A stretch of DNA of 64,000 nucleotides, taken from the NCBI RefSeq assembly GCF_964022235.1, contig NZ_CAXHZL010000002.1:310001-374000 (forward strand), written 5' to 3'. The notes below the pieces were generated by a model that was not told where the DNA came from, ran no database searches, and worked only from the letters and a program-made list of their open reading frames with translations. Both the position numbers and the translations under genes were made by a program. Below, piece after piece: positions 32,536 through 42,077 of this stretch (within the stretch, counting starts at the first letter, position 1; each line of letters begins with the position of its first letter). This stretch comes from Limimaricola sp964022235. GTDB lineage: Bacteria > Pseudomonadota > Alphaproteobacteria > Rhodobacterales > Rhodobacteraceae.

Positions 32536-33279
32536 ATGACTTCGGAAGCCTATCACATTCTCGGCGAGGAGCGCCGCTCCCGCTGGCTCGTCACCTGCGA
32601 TCACGCCAGCAACCACGTGCCCGATTGGGTCTCCGGCGGCGATCTCGGCCTGCCCGCCTCGGACATGGCGCGCCACATCGCCTGGGACGTCGGCGCCGCG
32701 GGTCTGACCGAGGCTTTGGCCGAACGGCTCGACGCTCCCGCGATCCTGTCGAAATTCTCGCGCCTCGTGATCGACCCCAACCGGGGCGAAGACGACCCCA
32801 CGCTGTTGATGAAGCTCTATGACGGCTCGATCATCCCCGGCAACCGGCACGCGGGCCCGGAGGAAACCAAGGAGCGCCTGGTGCGGCTGCACCGGCCCTA
32901 CCACGAGGCCTATGAAGCGCTGGCGTCGCGGCGCGACGACATGGTGATCGTGGCGATCCACAGCTATACCGCACAGCTTCGGGGCCGCCCGTTTCGTCCC
33001 TGGCAGGCCGCGATCCTGCACAGCCATCTCGATTCACGCCTCGCCAACCCGTTGATCGCGCGGCTGCGCGAGGAAGCAGAGCTGACGGTGGGCGACAACG
33101 AGCCCTATTCGGGCCACCTGCCGGGCGATTCCATCGACCGCCACGCGCTTACCAAGGGGCGGCCCAATGTGCTGATCGAGGTGCGCAACGACCTGATCGA
33201 GGACGAAGCGGGACAGATTGCCTGGGCCGATCGCTTGGCACCGGCGCTGCGCGACATACTTCGCGAAACGGGACTGTAA
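32536..33279 (+). CDS. N-formylglutamate amidohydrolase family protein
   Basis: 247 residues from the ATG at 32536; an open frame continues far upstream but that is antisense to pyk. Family blocks: LVTCDHASNHVPD, MARHIAWDVGAAGL, KFSRLVIDPNRGEDDP, IHSYTAQLRGRPFRPW, DNEPYSG and RPNVLIEVRNDLI, which carry the histidine/glutamate/aspartate residues of this zinc hydrolase family. Such enzymes release formate from N-formylglutamate in histidine breakdown; members outside hut clusters may hydrolyse other N-formyl or N-acyl amino acids, and no hut gene is nearby, so the substrate is open. Confidence 0.82.
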   Translation: MTSEAYHILGEERRSRWLVTCDHASNHVPDWVSGGDLGLPASDMARHIAWDVGAAGLTEALAERLDAPAILSKFSRLVIDPNRGEDDPTLLMKLYDGSIIPGNRHAGPEETKERLVRLHRPYHEAYEALASRRDDMVIVAIHSYTAQLRGRPFRPWQAAILHSHLDSRLANPLIARLREEAELTVGDNEPYSGHLPGDSIDRHALTKGRPNVLIEVRNDLIEDEAGQIAWADRLAPALRDILRETGL

Positions 33280-33302
33280 CGGGACTGCAAGGGAGACGGA
33301 TC

Positions 33303-33632
33303 ATGAGCCGGATGGACGAGATCGACGAGACGACCCGCACCGAAATCGAAGCGGCGGCGTTTCGCAGGCTGCAAAAGCACCTGATGGAAGAGCGCACAGA
33401 TGTGCAGAACATCGACTTGATGAACATGGCTGGGTTCTGCCGCAACTGCCTGTCGCGCTGGATGCAGGAGGCCGCGGCCGAGCGCGGGCATGAGATGTCC
33501 AAGGACGAGGCGCGCGAGGCCTATTACGGCATGCCCTATGACGACTGGCGCGCGCAGCACCAAACCGAGGCGACGGAGGCGACGCGCGCCGCCTTCGACG
33601 CGGCGCAAAAGCACGAGGCGAGCGAGGGCTGA
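33303..33632 (+). CDS. DUF1244 family protein
   Basis: 109 residues, helical. FRRLQKHLMEERTDVQNIDL, MNMAGFCRNCLSRWMQEAA, and DEAREAYYGMPYDDWRAQHQ are the fixed positions of DUF1244, with a CRNC motif that may bind a metal. Function unknown. It starts 23 bases after the amidohydrolase and is probably co-transcribed; the pairing recurs in related genomes. Confidence 0.85.
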   Translation: MSRMDEIDETTRTEIEAAAFRRLQKHLMEERTDVQNIDLMNMAGFCRNCLSRWMQEAAAERGHEMSKDEAREAYYGMPYDDWRAQHQTEATEATRAAFDAAQKHEASEG

Positions 33633-33636
33633 GCCG

Positions 33637-33951
33637 TCAGCCCAGGCGGCGCAGCGCCTCGACCTCAATGGCGAGGCGCGTCTCCAGATCGGCCAGACGG
33701 CGCATCTCTTCGTGGCGCGCCGTCTCGCCGGTCAGCCCGGCCAGACGGGCGCGCGCTTCTGCGATCTGCGCCCGCAGCGTCACCGCCAGCGGCCTGGCTC
33801 CCGATTCGTGCATAATGCGGTCGAGCACCGCGTCGCCGGGTACGTGCAGCCCCGCGAGCGGCTTGCCCGCCCCCGGCAGATCCTTGAAGGCCCCGTCCTG
33901 CTCGGCCTTGGCGATCATCCGGTCTATGTGATCGATGAGGGGGTGATCCAT
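33637..33951 (-). CDS. DUF1992 (DnaJ-C28-like) protein
   Basis: 104 residues starting MDHPLIDHIDRMIAKAEQDG, then AFKDLPGAGKPL, the core of DUF1992, a family found alone in bacteria and in the eukaryotic DNAJC28; the rest is a Leu/Ala/Glu/Arg-rich helix likely to form a coiled coil. Small, cytoplasmic, function unknown. It is tail to tail with the DUF1244 gene, 4 bases apart, and lies beyond the transaminase start on the other side of a short gap. Confidence 0.85.
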   Translation of the reverse strand: MDHPLIDHIDRMIAKAEQDGAFKDLPGAGKPLAGLHVPGDAVLDRIMHESGARPLAVTLRAQIAEARARLAGLTGETARHEEMRRLADLETRLAIEVEALRRLG

Positions 33952-33972
33952 GCCCGCCGCTCCCGCGCGATG

Positions 33973-34833
33973 TCAGATCCCGGCCTTGCGGCTTTCCTCG
34001 AGATAGATCTCGCGCAGACGGAGCGCCACCGGACCGGGCGTGCCCTGCCCCACCTGCGCGCCGTCGATCTCCACCACCGGCATCACGAAGGTCGAGGCCG
34101 AGGTGATGAAGGCCTCGTCGGCGGCCTGCGCCTCCTCAATGGTGAAGGCGCGCTCCTCGACCTTCATCTGCGCCTCCTGCGCAAAGCGCAGCACCGCGGC
34201 GCGGGTGATGCCGTGCAGGATCTCGTTGCCGAGCTGGCGGGTGATGATGGTGCTGCCCTTGACGATATAGGCATTGTTCGAGGTGCCCTCGGTGACCGCG
34301 CCCTCTTCGACCATCCAGGCGTCGTCTGCGCCCGCCGCCTTGGCCATCATCTTGCCCATCGACGGATACAGAAGCTGCACGGTCTTGATGTCGCGGCGGC
34401 CCCAGCGGATGTCGGGGATCGAGATCACCTTGATGCCGGTCTTTGCGACCGGGCTTTCGGCGAGGCCGGGCTTCGATTGGGTAAAGAGCACCACGGTCGG
34501 CTCGGTTTCCTCAGGCGGAAAGGCGAAATCGCGATCGCCGGGCGCGCCCCGGGTGATCTGCAGGTAGATCATCCCGTCCTCGATCCCGTTGCGCGCCACC
34601 AACTCGCGGTGCACCTCAAGAAGCGCCTCTGTCTCCATCGGCTTGCGGATCTGCAATTCGGACAAGGAGCGCTCGAGCCGCGTCGCGTGGCCCGCGAAAT
34701 CAATCAGCTTGCCGCCCAGCACGCTGGTGACCTCATAAACGCCATCGGCCATCAGGAAGCCGCGATCGAAGATCGAAACCTTGGCTTCGGTCTCGGGGAG
34801 GTACTCCCCGTTGACATAGACGGTGCGGGTCAT
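33973..34833 (-). CDS. dat: D-amino-acid transaminase
   Basis: 286 residues of fold-type IV PLP enzymes: MTRTVYVNGEYLPETEAKVS, IFDRGFLMADGVYEV, the catalytic lysine in RDIKTVQLLYPSMGK, and EEGAVTEGTSNNAYIV. The N-terminal FDRGFLMADG is typical of D-amino-acid aminotransferase (not branched-chain type). It exchanges D-alanine or D-glutamate with 2-oxo acids. Start ATG has AGGAGAG ahead. The epimerase and MBL genes upstream on the same strand make a cell-wall peptide utilisation operon likely. Confidence 0.88.
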   Translation of the reverse strand: MTRTVYVNGEYLPETEAKVSIFDRGFLMADGVYEVTSVLGGKLIDFAGHATRLERSLSELQIRKPMETEALLEVHRELVARNGIEDGMIYLQITRGAPGDRDFAFPPEETEPTVVLFTQSKPGLAESPVAKTGIKVISIPDIRWGRRDIKTVQLLYPSMGKMMAKAAGADDAWMVEEGAVTEGTSNNAYIVKGSTIITRQLGNEILHGITRAAVLRFAQEAQMKVEERAFTIEEAQAADEAFITSASTFVMPVVEIDGAQVGQGTPGPVALRLREIYLEESRKAGI

Positions 34834-34895
34834 GGCGCTCTCCTGTTGGCTCTTGCGCCCCTTCTGCCGCAGGGTGAAGCGCGATGCCAGAGGGT

Positions 34896-35858
34896 TCAGC
34901 CCCAGAGCGCGGGATCGGCGGCGTGCAAACCCTGCGCATCATGCCGCATCGGCGGCTCGCGATCCGCGGCAAGCAGCAAGGGCCCGTCGAGATCGACCAC
35001 CGCCGCGCCCTGCGCCACCAGATGCGCAGGCGCCATGGCGAGCGACGAGCCGACCATGCAGCCCACCAAGACCTTGAGCCCCGCCGCCCGCGCGGCATCG
35101 CGCAATGCCAACGCCTCGGTCAGACCGCCTGTCTTGTCGAGCTTGACGTTGGCCATGTCGTATTTGCCCGCAAGGCCAGGCAGCGATGCGCGGTCGTGGC
35201 AGCTTTCATCCGCGCAGACCGGCACCGGGCGCGCAAGGCCGATCAGCGCCGCGTCCTCGCCCGCCGGAACGGGCTGCTCGACCAGCGCCACGCCGAGACG
35301 AACAAGATGCGGCGCGAGATCGGAATAGACCTCCGCGCTCCAGCCCTCGTTGGCGTCGACGATGATGGTCGAGTGAGGCGCACCGCGCCGCACGGCTTCA
35401 AGCCGGGCCATGTCGTCAGGGGTGCCGAGCTTGATCTTCAGGATCGGGCGATGCGCCTCTTCGCGTGCCCGCGCCTCCATTGCTTCGGCCGTGTCGAGCG
35501 ACAGGGTGTAGGCAGTGATGAGGGCCTTCGGTCGCTCCAGCCCCGCGAGCTGCCAGACCGGAACCCCTGTCCGTTTCGCCTCTAGATCCCACAGCGCGCA
35601 ATCCACCGCGTTGCGCGCAGCTCCGGGCGGCAGCGCCTCCTGTAATTCCAGCCGTGACATCCCATCGGGCAGCGCCTCGATCTGCGCTCGCACACTATCA
35701 AGGCTTTCGCCATAGCGCGCGTATGGCACACATTCACCCCGGGCTTCATGGCCGTCTCGGCAAATTCGCACGCTCAGCACCTGTGCCGCACTGCGGCTAC
35801 CACGGCTGATCGTGAAGGCGCGGGCGAGCGGGAAACTCTCCTCGAAAACCTCGATCAT
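34896..35858 (-). CDS. L-Ala-D/L-Glu (dipeptide) epimerase, enolase superfamily
   Basis: 320 residues from ATG at 35858, which overlaps the next gene's stop (ATGA) and has GGAGGG ahead. The enolase-superfamily barrel shows the general base motif LKIKLG (KxK), metal ligands in IIVDANEGW, EQPVP and ADESCH, and the second lysine in VKLDKTGGL. This subgroup epimerises L-Ala-D/L-Glu and similar dipeptides freed during murein turnover. Paired with D-amino-acid transaminase, it fits catabolism or recycling of cell-wall peptides. No signal peptide, so cytoplasmic. Confidence 0.86.
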   Translation of the reverse strand: MIEVFEESFPLARAFTISRGSRSAAQVLSVRICRDGHEARGECVPYARYGESLDSVRAQIEALPDGMSRLELQEALPPGAARNAVDCALWDLEAKRTGVPVWQLAGLERPKALITAYTLSLDTAEAMEARAREEAHRPILKIKLGTPDDMARLEAVRRGAPHSTIIVDANEGWSAEVYSDLAPHLVRLGVALVEQPVPAGEDAALIGLARPVPVCADESCHDRASLPGLAGKYDMANVKLDKTGGLTEALALRDAARAAGLKVLVGCMVGSSLAMAPAHLVAQGAAVVDLDGPLLLAADREPPMRHDAQGLHAADPALWG

Positions 35859-36889
35859 ACGGCCCTCCAGCGCCATGCCCCATCGTCGCCCATCTCGCGC
35901 AGCGCCCGCCCCTGCACCACCAGCGCATTCAGATGGCCCAGCGCCTCAGCCAGCGCCAGCCCGTAGCTGTCGCGCGTGACCGAGCGGCGGAACAAAGGCG
36001 CGAAGCAGTCGCCCCCGGTGCGCGGAACGGCAAGGTGCTTTTCCAGCCGCCCCAGCGCCTCGCGGTGACCTTGCGCCATCTGCCCAAGGCGCTCTGGCAG
36101 GCCGTGGTAGGGCTTCTTGTGGCCGGGCAGCACGAGTTGTTCGGGCCGGGCGAAGGCGGCCAGCCGCTCGCAGGCCTCGATCCAATCGGTGACGGGATCG
36201 TTCTCGGGCTCGGTCGGCTGCACGCCAAGGTTCGGACTGATCCCCGGCAACAGCTGGTCGCCGCCGATCACCAGATCGCCTCCCTCTTCCCAGAAGGTCG
36301 CATGCTCCGGCGCGTGGCCCTCACCCATGCGGATGATCCAGTCGCGTTCGCCGATACGGATGCGGTCGCCTTCCCGGATGCGGGTGTAGGAGAGCGGCAG
36401 CGGCGCGACCCAGTCGGTGAAGTTGAACGGCCGCTCGGTGCGGCGCTGCGCCAGAAGCTCGGTATCCATGCCGGCGCGCTTCCAGAACGCCACCACCGCC
36501 TTCGGTGGCAGGCTCTGATCCTCGCCCCTGAGCATCCGCGCCAGCAGATAGCCGGTGCGCGGCATCACCAGCTCCGCGCCGCGCTGGCCGAGCCAACCCG
36601 CGAGGCCGATGTGATCGGGGTGGTGATGCGTCACGACCACGCGCTGCAGCGGACGGCCGCCCAAGGGGCCCGCGAGCAGCGCCTCCCAGACCTCGCGGAT
36701 CCGGGTGGTGTCGAGCCCGGTGTCGATCACGGTCCAGCCGTCGCCGTCATCGAATGCATAGACGTTCACGTGGTTGAGCGCCCAAGGCAGCGGCAGCTGC
36801 ATCCACAGCACGCCGGGCGCGACTTCGGTCGCGGTGCCGGGTGCGGGCGGTTCATCAAAGGGGGTTCGAGCGCGCATGTTCTGTGTCAT
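35855..36889 (-). CDS. MBL-fold metallo-hydrolase
   Basis: 344 residues. The metal motif is VVVTHHHPDHIGLAGWL (HxHxDH), with further histidine and aspartate ligands in MGEGHAPEHATFW and VIGGDQLLP, and HKKPYHGLPERLG near the C-terminus. Middle segments (PLPLSYTRIREGDRIRIG) belong to the glyoxalase II-like branch with a C-terminal helical extension. Substrate unknown. It overlaps the epimerase and lies in the same operon. The start is weakly supported; MRARTP five residues later is an alternative. Confidence 0.82.
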   Translation of the reverse strand: MTQNMRARTPFDEPPAPGTATEVAPGVLWMQLPLPWALNHVNVYAFDDGDGWTVIDTGLDTTRIREVWEALLAGPLGGRPLQRVVVTHHHPDHIGLAGWLGQRGAELVMPRTGYLLARMLRGEDQSLPPKAVVAFWKRAGMDTELLAQRRTERPFNFTDWVAPLPLSYTRIREGDRIRIGERDWIIRMGEGHAPEHATFWEEGGDLVIGGDQLLPGISPNLGVQPTEPENDPVTDWIEACERLAAFARPEQLVLPGHKKPYHGLPERLGQMAQGHREALGRLEKHLAVPRTGGDCFAPLFRRSVTRDSYGLALAEALGHLNALVVQGRALREMGDDGAWRWRAV

Positions 36890-36983
36890 GGGCCAAGTGA
36901 TGGCGCAGCGAACGTGCGGCGTCCAGCGGCCTAAGGCCAGACCGGCGCTCCAACGCCTCAGGCCGGATAGGCACCCCGACGCT

Positions 36984-38681
36984 TCAGGGAACCAGATCCT
37001 CGGCCCCCAGTGCCATCACGCACTCTGGCCCCGCCCGAAGAGCCATGAGATGCGCCGACATCTCGGGCAGCATGCGCTGGATATAGAAGGCGGCGAGCCG
37101 CTTGCGCTTGCCATTGCCCGCCTGCGCCGCTTGCAGGTGGTAATGCGCCCCTAAAAGCCGCGCGAAGGCCCGCAGGTAGGGCATGCCACCCGCGAAACGC
37201 TCGGAAACCTCGCGCCCGACGAGCCATTCGGTCGCCTCGCGCATCGTCTCGGCGGCCTGCCAGACCGGCTCGGCCAGATCCGGCACCGTCTCGCGCACCG
37301 CCTTGGCTCCGGCCTCGATCTCATCGATGAGCGTGAAGGCCGCCTCGCCGCCATCCATCATCTTGCGGCCCACGAGATCCATCGCCTGAATGCCGTTGGT
37401 GCCCTCGTAGATCGCGGTGATCCGCGCGTCGCGCAGGAATTGTGCAGCCCCCGTCTCTTCGATGAAGCCCATGCCGCCATGCACCTGAATGCCCAGATCC
37501 GCGACGTTGATCCCGGTCTCGGTGCCAAAGGCCTTGGCGATCGGCGTCAGCAGCGCCGCGCGGGCCGTCTCGGCGGCACGCCCCTCGCGGCCAAGGTCGA
37601 TCGCCTTGGCGCAGGCCAATGTGATCGCGCGGGCGGCAAAGGTCTCGGCCCGCATCCTTGCCAGCATCGCGCGCACGTCCGCGTGCTCGACGATCGCCCC
37701 CGAGCCGCCCACGCGGCCCTGCTTGCGCTCCATCGCATAGGCCAGCGCCGCCTGTGTCGCCGCCTCGGCCACGCCCACGGCCTGAGAGCCGACGCCGAGC
37801 CGGGCGGTGTTCATCATGGTGAACATCGCGGCCATCCCGGCATGGGGTTCGCCCACGAGCCAGCCCTTGGCACCGTCATACTCCATCACCGCGGTGGGTG
37901 ATCCGTGAATGCCGAGCTTGTGCTCGAGGCTGACCACGCGCAGGGAATTGGGAACGCCGGGGGTGCCCGACGCATCAGGGATGAGCTTGGGCACGAGGAA
38001 GAGCGAGATTCCCTTGGTCCCCGGCGCGCCGTCGGGCAGCCGCGCCAGCACCATATGCGCCACGTTGTCCGAAAAATCGTTGTCGGCCCAAGTAATGTAG
38101 ATCTTCTGCCCAGTGATCCTGTAGGTCCCCTCCCCGTCCGGCTCGGCCTTGGTGCGCAGGGCACCGACATCCGATCCGGCCTGTGGTTCGGTCAGGTTCA
38201 TGGTGCCGCACCATTCGCCCGAGATCAGCTTGGGCAGATAGAGCGCCTGCAGCTCAGGGCTGGCATGGTGCTCCAGCGCCTCGATCTCGGCCTGTGTCAT
38301 CAAGGGGTTGAGCTGCAGCGCCAGACAGGCGCCGCCCATCATCTCGTTGACGCAGGTGGCGAGCGCCATCGGCAACCCCATGCCGCCATGCGTCTCCGCC
38401 GCCGCCATGCCGACCCAGCCGCCGGTCGCAATGGCACGATAGCCCTCGGCATAGCCCGGCGAGGTGCGCACGATGCCATTCTCGAGCCGGGCGGGGGTGA
38501 GATCGCCTGCGCGGTTCAGGGGCGCGAGGATATCGTCGCACATCCGTGCCGCCTCGTTCAGAATCGCGTCGGTCACGTCGGACGTCATCTCGGCGTGGCG
38601 CGCGGTCGCGGTCACGTCGGAAAAGCCGATCACATGCTCCAGAATGAACCGAAAATCCTCGACGGGGGCATGAAAGGGCAT
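36984..38681 (-). CDS. acyl-CoA dehydrogenase (DmdC/FadE-like, long form)
   Basis: 565 residues from MPFHAPVEDFRFILEHVIGF, preceded by CGGAGG. The long N-terminal domain, ALQLNPLMTQAEIEALEHHA, WCGTMNLTEPQAGSDVGALR, KIYITWADNDFSDNVAHMVLA, LGIQVHGGMGFIEETGAAQF, the IYEGTNGIQAMDLVGRK segment and the C-terminal extension are those of the roughly 580-residue acyl-CoA dehydrogenase group that includes 3-methylmercaptopropionyl-CoA dehydrogenase (DmdC). The group member's substrate cannot be fixed from sequence, but DMSP demethylation is plausible in a marine relative. Electrons go to ETF, encoded at 17772-19456. Confidence 0.85.
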   Translation of the reverse strand: MPFHAPVEDFRFILEHVIGFSDVTATARHAEMTSDVTDAILNEAARMCDDILAPLNRAGDLTPARLENGIVRTSPGYAEGYRAIATGGWVGMAAAETHGGMGLPMALATCVNEMMGGACLALQLNPLMTQAEIEALEHHASPELQALYLPKLISGEWCGTMNLTEPQAGSDVGALRTKAEPDGEGTYRITGQKIYITWADNDFSDNVAHMVLARLPDGAPGTKGISLFLVPKLIPDASGTPGVPNSLRVVSLEHKLGIHGSPTAVMEYDGAKGWLVGEPHAGMAAMFTMMNTARLGVGSQAVGVAEAATQAALAYAMERKQGRVGGSGAIVEHADVRAMLARMRAETFAARAITLACAKAIDLGREGRAAETARAALLTPIAKAFGTETGINVADLGIQVHGGMGFIEETGAAQFLRDARITAIYEGTNGIQAMDLVGRKMMDGGEAAFTLIDEIEAGAKAVRETVPDLAEPVWQAAETMREATEWLVGREVSERFAGGMPYLRAFARLLGAHYHLQAAQAGNGKRKRLAAFYIQRMLPEMSAHLMALRAGPECVMALGAEDLVP

Positions 38682-38780
38682 TGCGGGTTTCCTCCGGCAC
38701 ATGGCATTCCGGGGGTCGGATACCGCTGTCTACGCAGCCTGATACGCCGCCCCCCGACCTCGCAACCAGGACGCCACGTC

Positions 38781-39728
<948 letters not shown>

Positions 39729-39773
39729 GGCCGCCCGCTTGCGTCCGCGCGACCCCGCCACTAGGCCCCACGC

Positions 39774-40133
39774 ATGCATGTGTTCGAGAACATCATCAGC
39801 GATCGCGGCTCGAAATACGCGGTCTCCGGCGGCGCCTGCGGCTCGGAAGCCGAGGCCAAGGCCTTTCTCAAGGAGCTGCAGCGCCGCAAGAAATTCGCCA
39901 AGGCCACGCACAACAGCTGGGGGCTGCTAACGGCCCAGGGCCCGCTCAAGGGCGACGACGGCGAAAGCGGCGCAGGCATGGTGATCCTACGAATGCTGGA
40001 GCGCGACGCGGTGGAGGGGCACATCATCGTCGTGACCCGCTGGTACGGCGGCAAGCATCTGGGCGGCGACCGGTTTCGACACGTGCAGGAAGCGGTGCGG
40101 ATCTACCTGTCGCGCACCGGCCTCGCGCCCTGA
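39774..40133 (+). CDS. YigZ/UPF0029 family protein, single-domain
   Basis: 119 residues covering only the N-terminal UPF0029 domain of YigZ/IMPACT proteins: DRGSKYAVSGGACGSEAEAK, THNSWGLLTAQG, and VVTRWYGGKHLGGDRFRHVQ, the signature loop. The C-terminal DUF1949 domain of E. coli YigZ is absent, as in other alphaproteobacteria. Function unknown; eukaryotic IMPACT regulates translation. It is tail to tail with the potassium-channel gene, 10 bases apart. Confidence 0.82.
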   Translation: MHVFENIISDRGSKYAVSGGACGSEAEAKAFLKELQRRKKFAKATHNSWGLLTAQGPLKGDDGESGAGMVILRMLERDAVEGHIIVVTRWYGGKHLGGDRFRHVQEAVRIYLSRTGLAP

Positions 40134-40143
40134 GGGCGCAGGG

Positions 40144-40917
40144 TCAGATCTCGCCTTCGGTCTCGATGTGGATGGTGGTGCCGCAATGTTTGCAATGCAC
40201 CGCGTCCGCATCGTGCAGCACCAGACCGCAGGTCGCGCAGGGTTCGCGCACCTTGTGGGGGCGAAACAGCACCTGCGCCAACCGCAGAAACAGCGTCACG
40301 CCGCAGATCATGATGGCGATCGAAATCATCCGCCCCCATGTGCCCTCGAGCGTGATGTCGCCAAAGCCCGTCGTCGTCAGCGCCGTCACCGTGAAATACA
40401 GCGCATCGGCGTAGTTGCCGATATCGGGGCTGCTGCGGTGCTGCGTGGCGAAGACCACGCCCGACATCACGAAGATGAACACGCCCAGGTTGGTGGCCGC
40501 GACCAGCGCCTGTTCGCCCTCGCGAAAGAACCGAAAGTCCTGCCGCAGCCGGTCGCGGGTTTGGTACATGTGCAAGAGCCGCAGCATCCGCACCACCCGC
40601 AGGAAGGCAAAGCCCTCGCCCGCGAGCGGCGCAAAGAAGGACACCGCGCTGACCACGTCGGCAAGGGTCGTGGGATAGACCAGGAAGCGCCAGGGACGCG
40701 GCGCCAACCAGATCCGGGCGGCCAGATCGACGACGATAACGATGCCGAAGCCGATGTCGACGATCTGCACCCAAGGGCCGTAGGCCGTGAAGGAGGTGAC
40801 GACGACGAAGAGGATGGCCACGAGGTCGAAGGCCAGCAGCCAATAGCGAAAGGCATGCGCCCGCGAAGTGTCGCCCTCGTAGAGTTCTTGCAACGTGTCC
40901 CTGAGGCGGCCCTTCAT
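40144..40917 (-). CDS. voltage-gated potassium channel with C-terminal zinc ribbon
   Basis: 257 residues: six membrane segments (S1-S6), a positively charged fourth segment (FAFLRVVRMLRLLHM), the pore motif ALTTTGFGDITLEG with the selectivity filter TGFGD, and S6 (ISIAIMICGVTLFLRLAQVL). Just after S6 come CATCGLVLHDADAVHCKHCG, a CxxC-x11-CxxC zinc ribbon close to the C-terminus, which is unusual for this family. ATG has GGAGAGACC ahead. Probably an inner-membrane K+ channel whose gating may depend on the metal-binding tail. Confidence 0.85.
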   Translation of the reverse strand: MKGRLRDTLQELYEGDTSRAHAFRYWLLAFDLVAILFVVVTSFTAYGPWVQIVDIGFGIVIVVDLAARIWLAPRPWRFLVYPTTLADVVSAVSFFAPLAGEGFAFLRVVRMLRLLHMYQTRDRLRQDFRFFREGEQALVAATNLGVFIFVMSGVVFATQHRSSPDIGNYADALYFTVTALTTTGFGDITLEGTWGRMISIAIMICGVTLFLRLAQVLFRPHKVREPCATCGLVLHDADAVHCKHCGTTIHIETEGEI

Positions 40918-41120
40918 CGGTCTCTCCGTTCCGCGCGCGGCCCCGTGCCGGTGCGGCGCACATCTTGCACGGGCGCGCCGGGCTGTCGATCCGAAGGGGT
41001 AGGCCTGCTTGTCCCCGCCCGGCCCGGCCAGTCCTCTCGGGCCCGTGGCCGACCCGTGCCGCTTTACCCCGCGCCCGCCCCGGCCCTATAAGGCCCGCGC
41101 AGCATCCCGGAGCCTTGCCC

Positions 41121-42077
41121 ATGACCTTCCGTGCCCGTCATCTCCTGGGGATCGAGCCCCTGCATCCCACCGAGATCACCGAGCTTCTCGACACCGCGCA
41201 GAGCTATGCCGAGCTGAACCGGCAGGGCCGCGCGCCGCGCGACGTGTTGGCGGGGCTGACCCAGATCAACATGTTCTTCGAGAATTCGACCCGCACGCAG
41301 GCCAGCTTCGAGATCGCCGGCAAGCGGCTCGGGGCCGATGTGATGAACATGGCGATGCAGGCCAGCTCGGTGAAAAAGGGTGAGACACTGATAGACACCG
41401 CGCTGACGCTCAACGCGATGCGCCCCGACCTGCTGGTGGTGCGTCACCCCAATTCCGGCGCGGTCGACCTGCTGGCGCAGAAGGTGAACTGTTCGGTTCT
41501 CAACGCCGGCGACGGGCGGCACGAGCACCCCACCCAGGCGCTGCTCGACGGGCTAACCATCCGCCGCGCCAAGGGGCGGCTGCACCGGCTGTCGATCGCG
41601 ATCTGCGGCGACATCGCGCACAGCCGCGTCGCGCGCTCCAACATCATGCTCTTGGGCAAGATGGAGAACCGCATCCGCCTGATCGCGCCACCGACGCTGA
41701 TGCCGTCCGGCGTGGCCGAGTTCGGTGTCGAGGTGTTCGACGACATGGTCGAGGGGCTGAAGGACGTCGACGTGGTGATGATGCTCAGGCTTCAGAAAGA
41801 GCGCATGGACGGCGGCTTCATCCCGTCCGAGCGCGAGTATTTCCACCGCTACGGGCTGGACGCGGCCAAGCTCGCGCATGCCAAACCAGACGCCATCGTG
41901 ATGCATCCGGGGCCCATGAACCGGGGCGTCGAGATCGACGGCACCATCGCCGACGACATCAACCGCAGCGTCATTCAAGAGCAGGTCGAGATGGGCGTCG
42001 CGGTGCGCATGGCGGCGATGGACCTTCTGGCGCGCAACGCGCGCATGGCACGCCAAGAGACCGGAGTGATGGCATGA
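41121..42077 (+). CDS. pyrB: aspartate carbamoyltransferase catalytic subunit
   Basis: 318 residues from ATG at 41121. The carbamoyl-phosphate motif is FFENSTRTQASFEIAGKRLG, VRHPNSGA and GDGRHEHPTQALLDG complete the active site, and MHPGPMNRGVEID is the aspartate-loop pattern. First committed step of pyrimidine synthesis. Its stop overlaps the pyrC start (ATGA), and pyrC overlaps plsY, so pyrB-pyrC-plsY is one operon. No regulatory subunit gene pyrI, normal for alphaproteobacteria. Confidence 0.95.
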   Translation: MTFRARHLLGIEPLHPTEITELLDTAQSYAELNRQGRAPRDVLAGLTQINMFFENSTRTQASFEIAGKRLGADVMNMAMQASSVKKGETLIDTALTLNAMRPDLLVVRHPNSGAVDLLAQKVNCSVLNAGDGRHEHPTQALLDGLTIRRAKGRLHRLSIAICGDIAHSRVARSNIMLLGKMENRIRLIAPPTLMPSGVAEFGVEVFDDMVEGLKDVDVVMMLRLQKERMDGGFIPSEREYFHRYGLDAAKLAHAKPDAIVMHPGPMNRGVEIDGTIADDINRSVIQEQVEMGVAVRMAAMDLLARNARMARQETGVMA

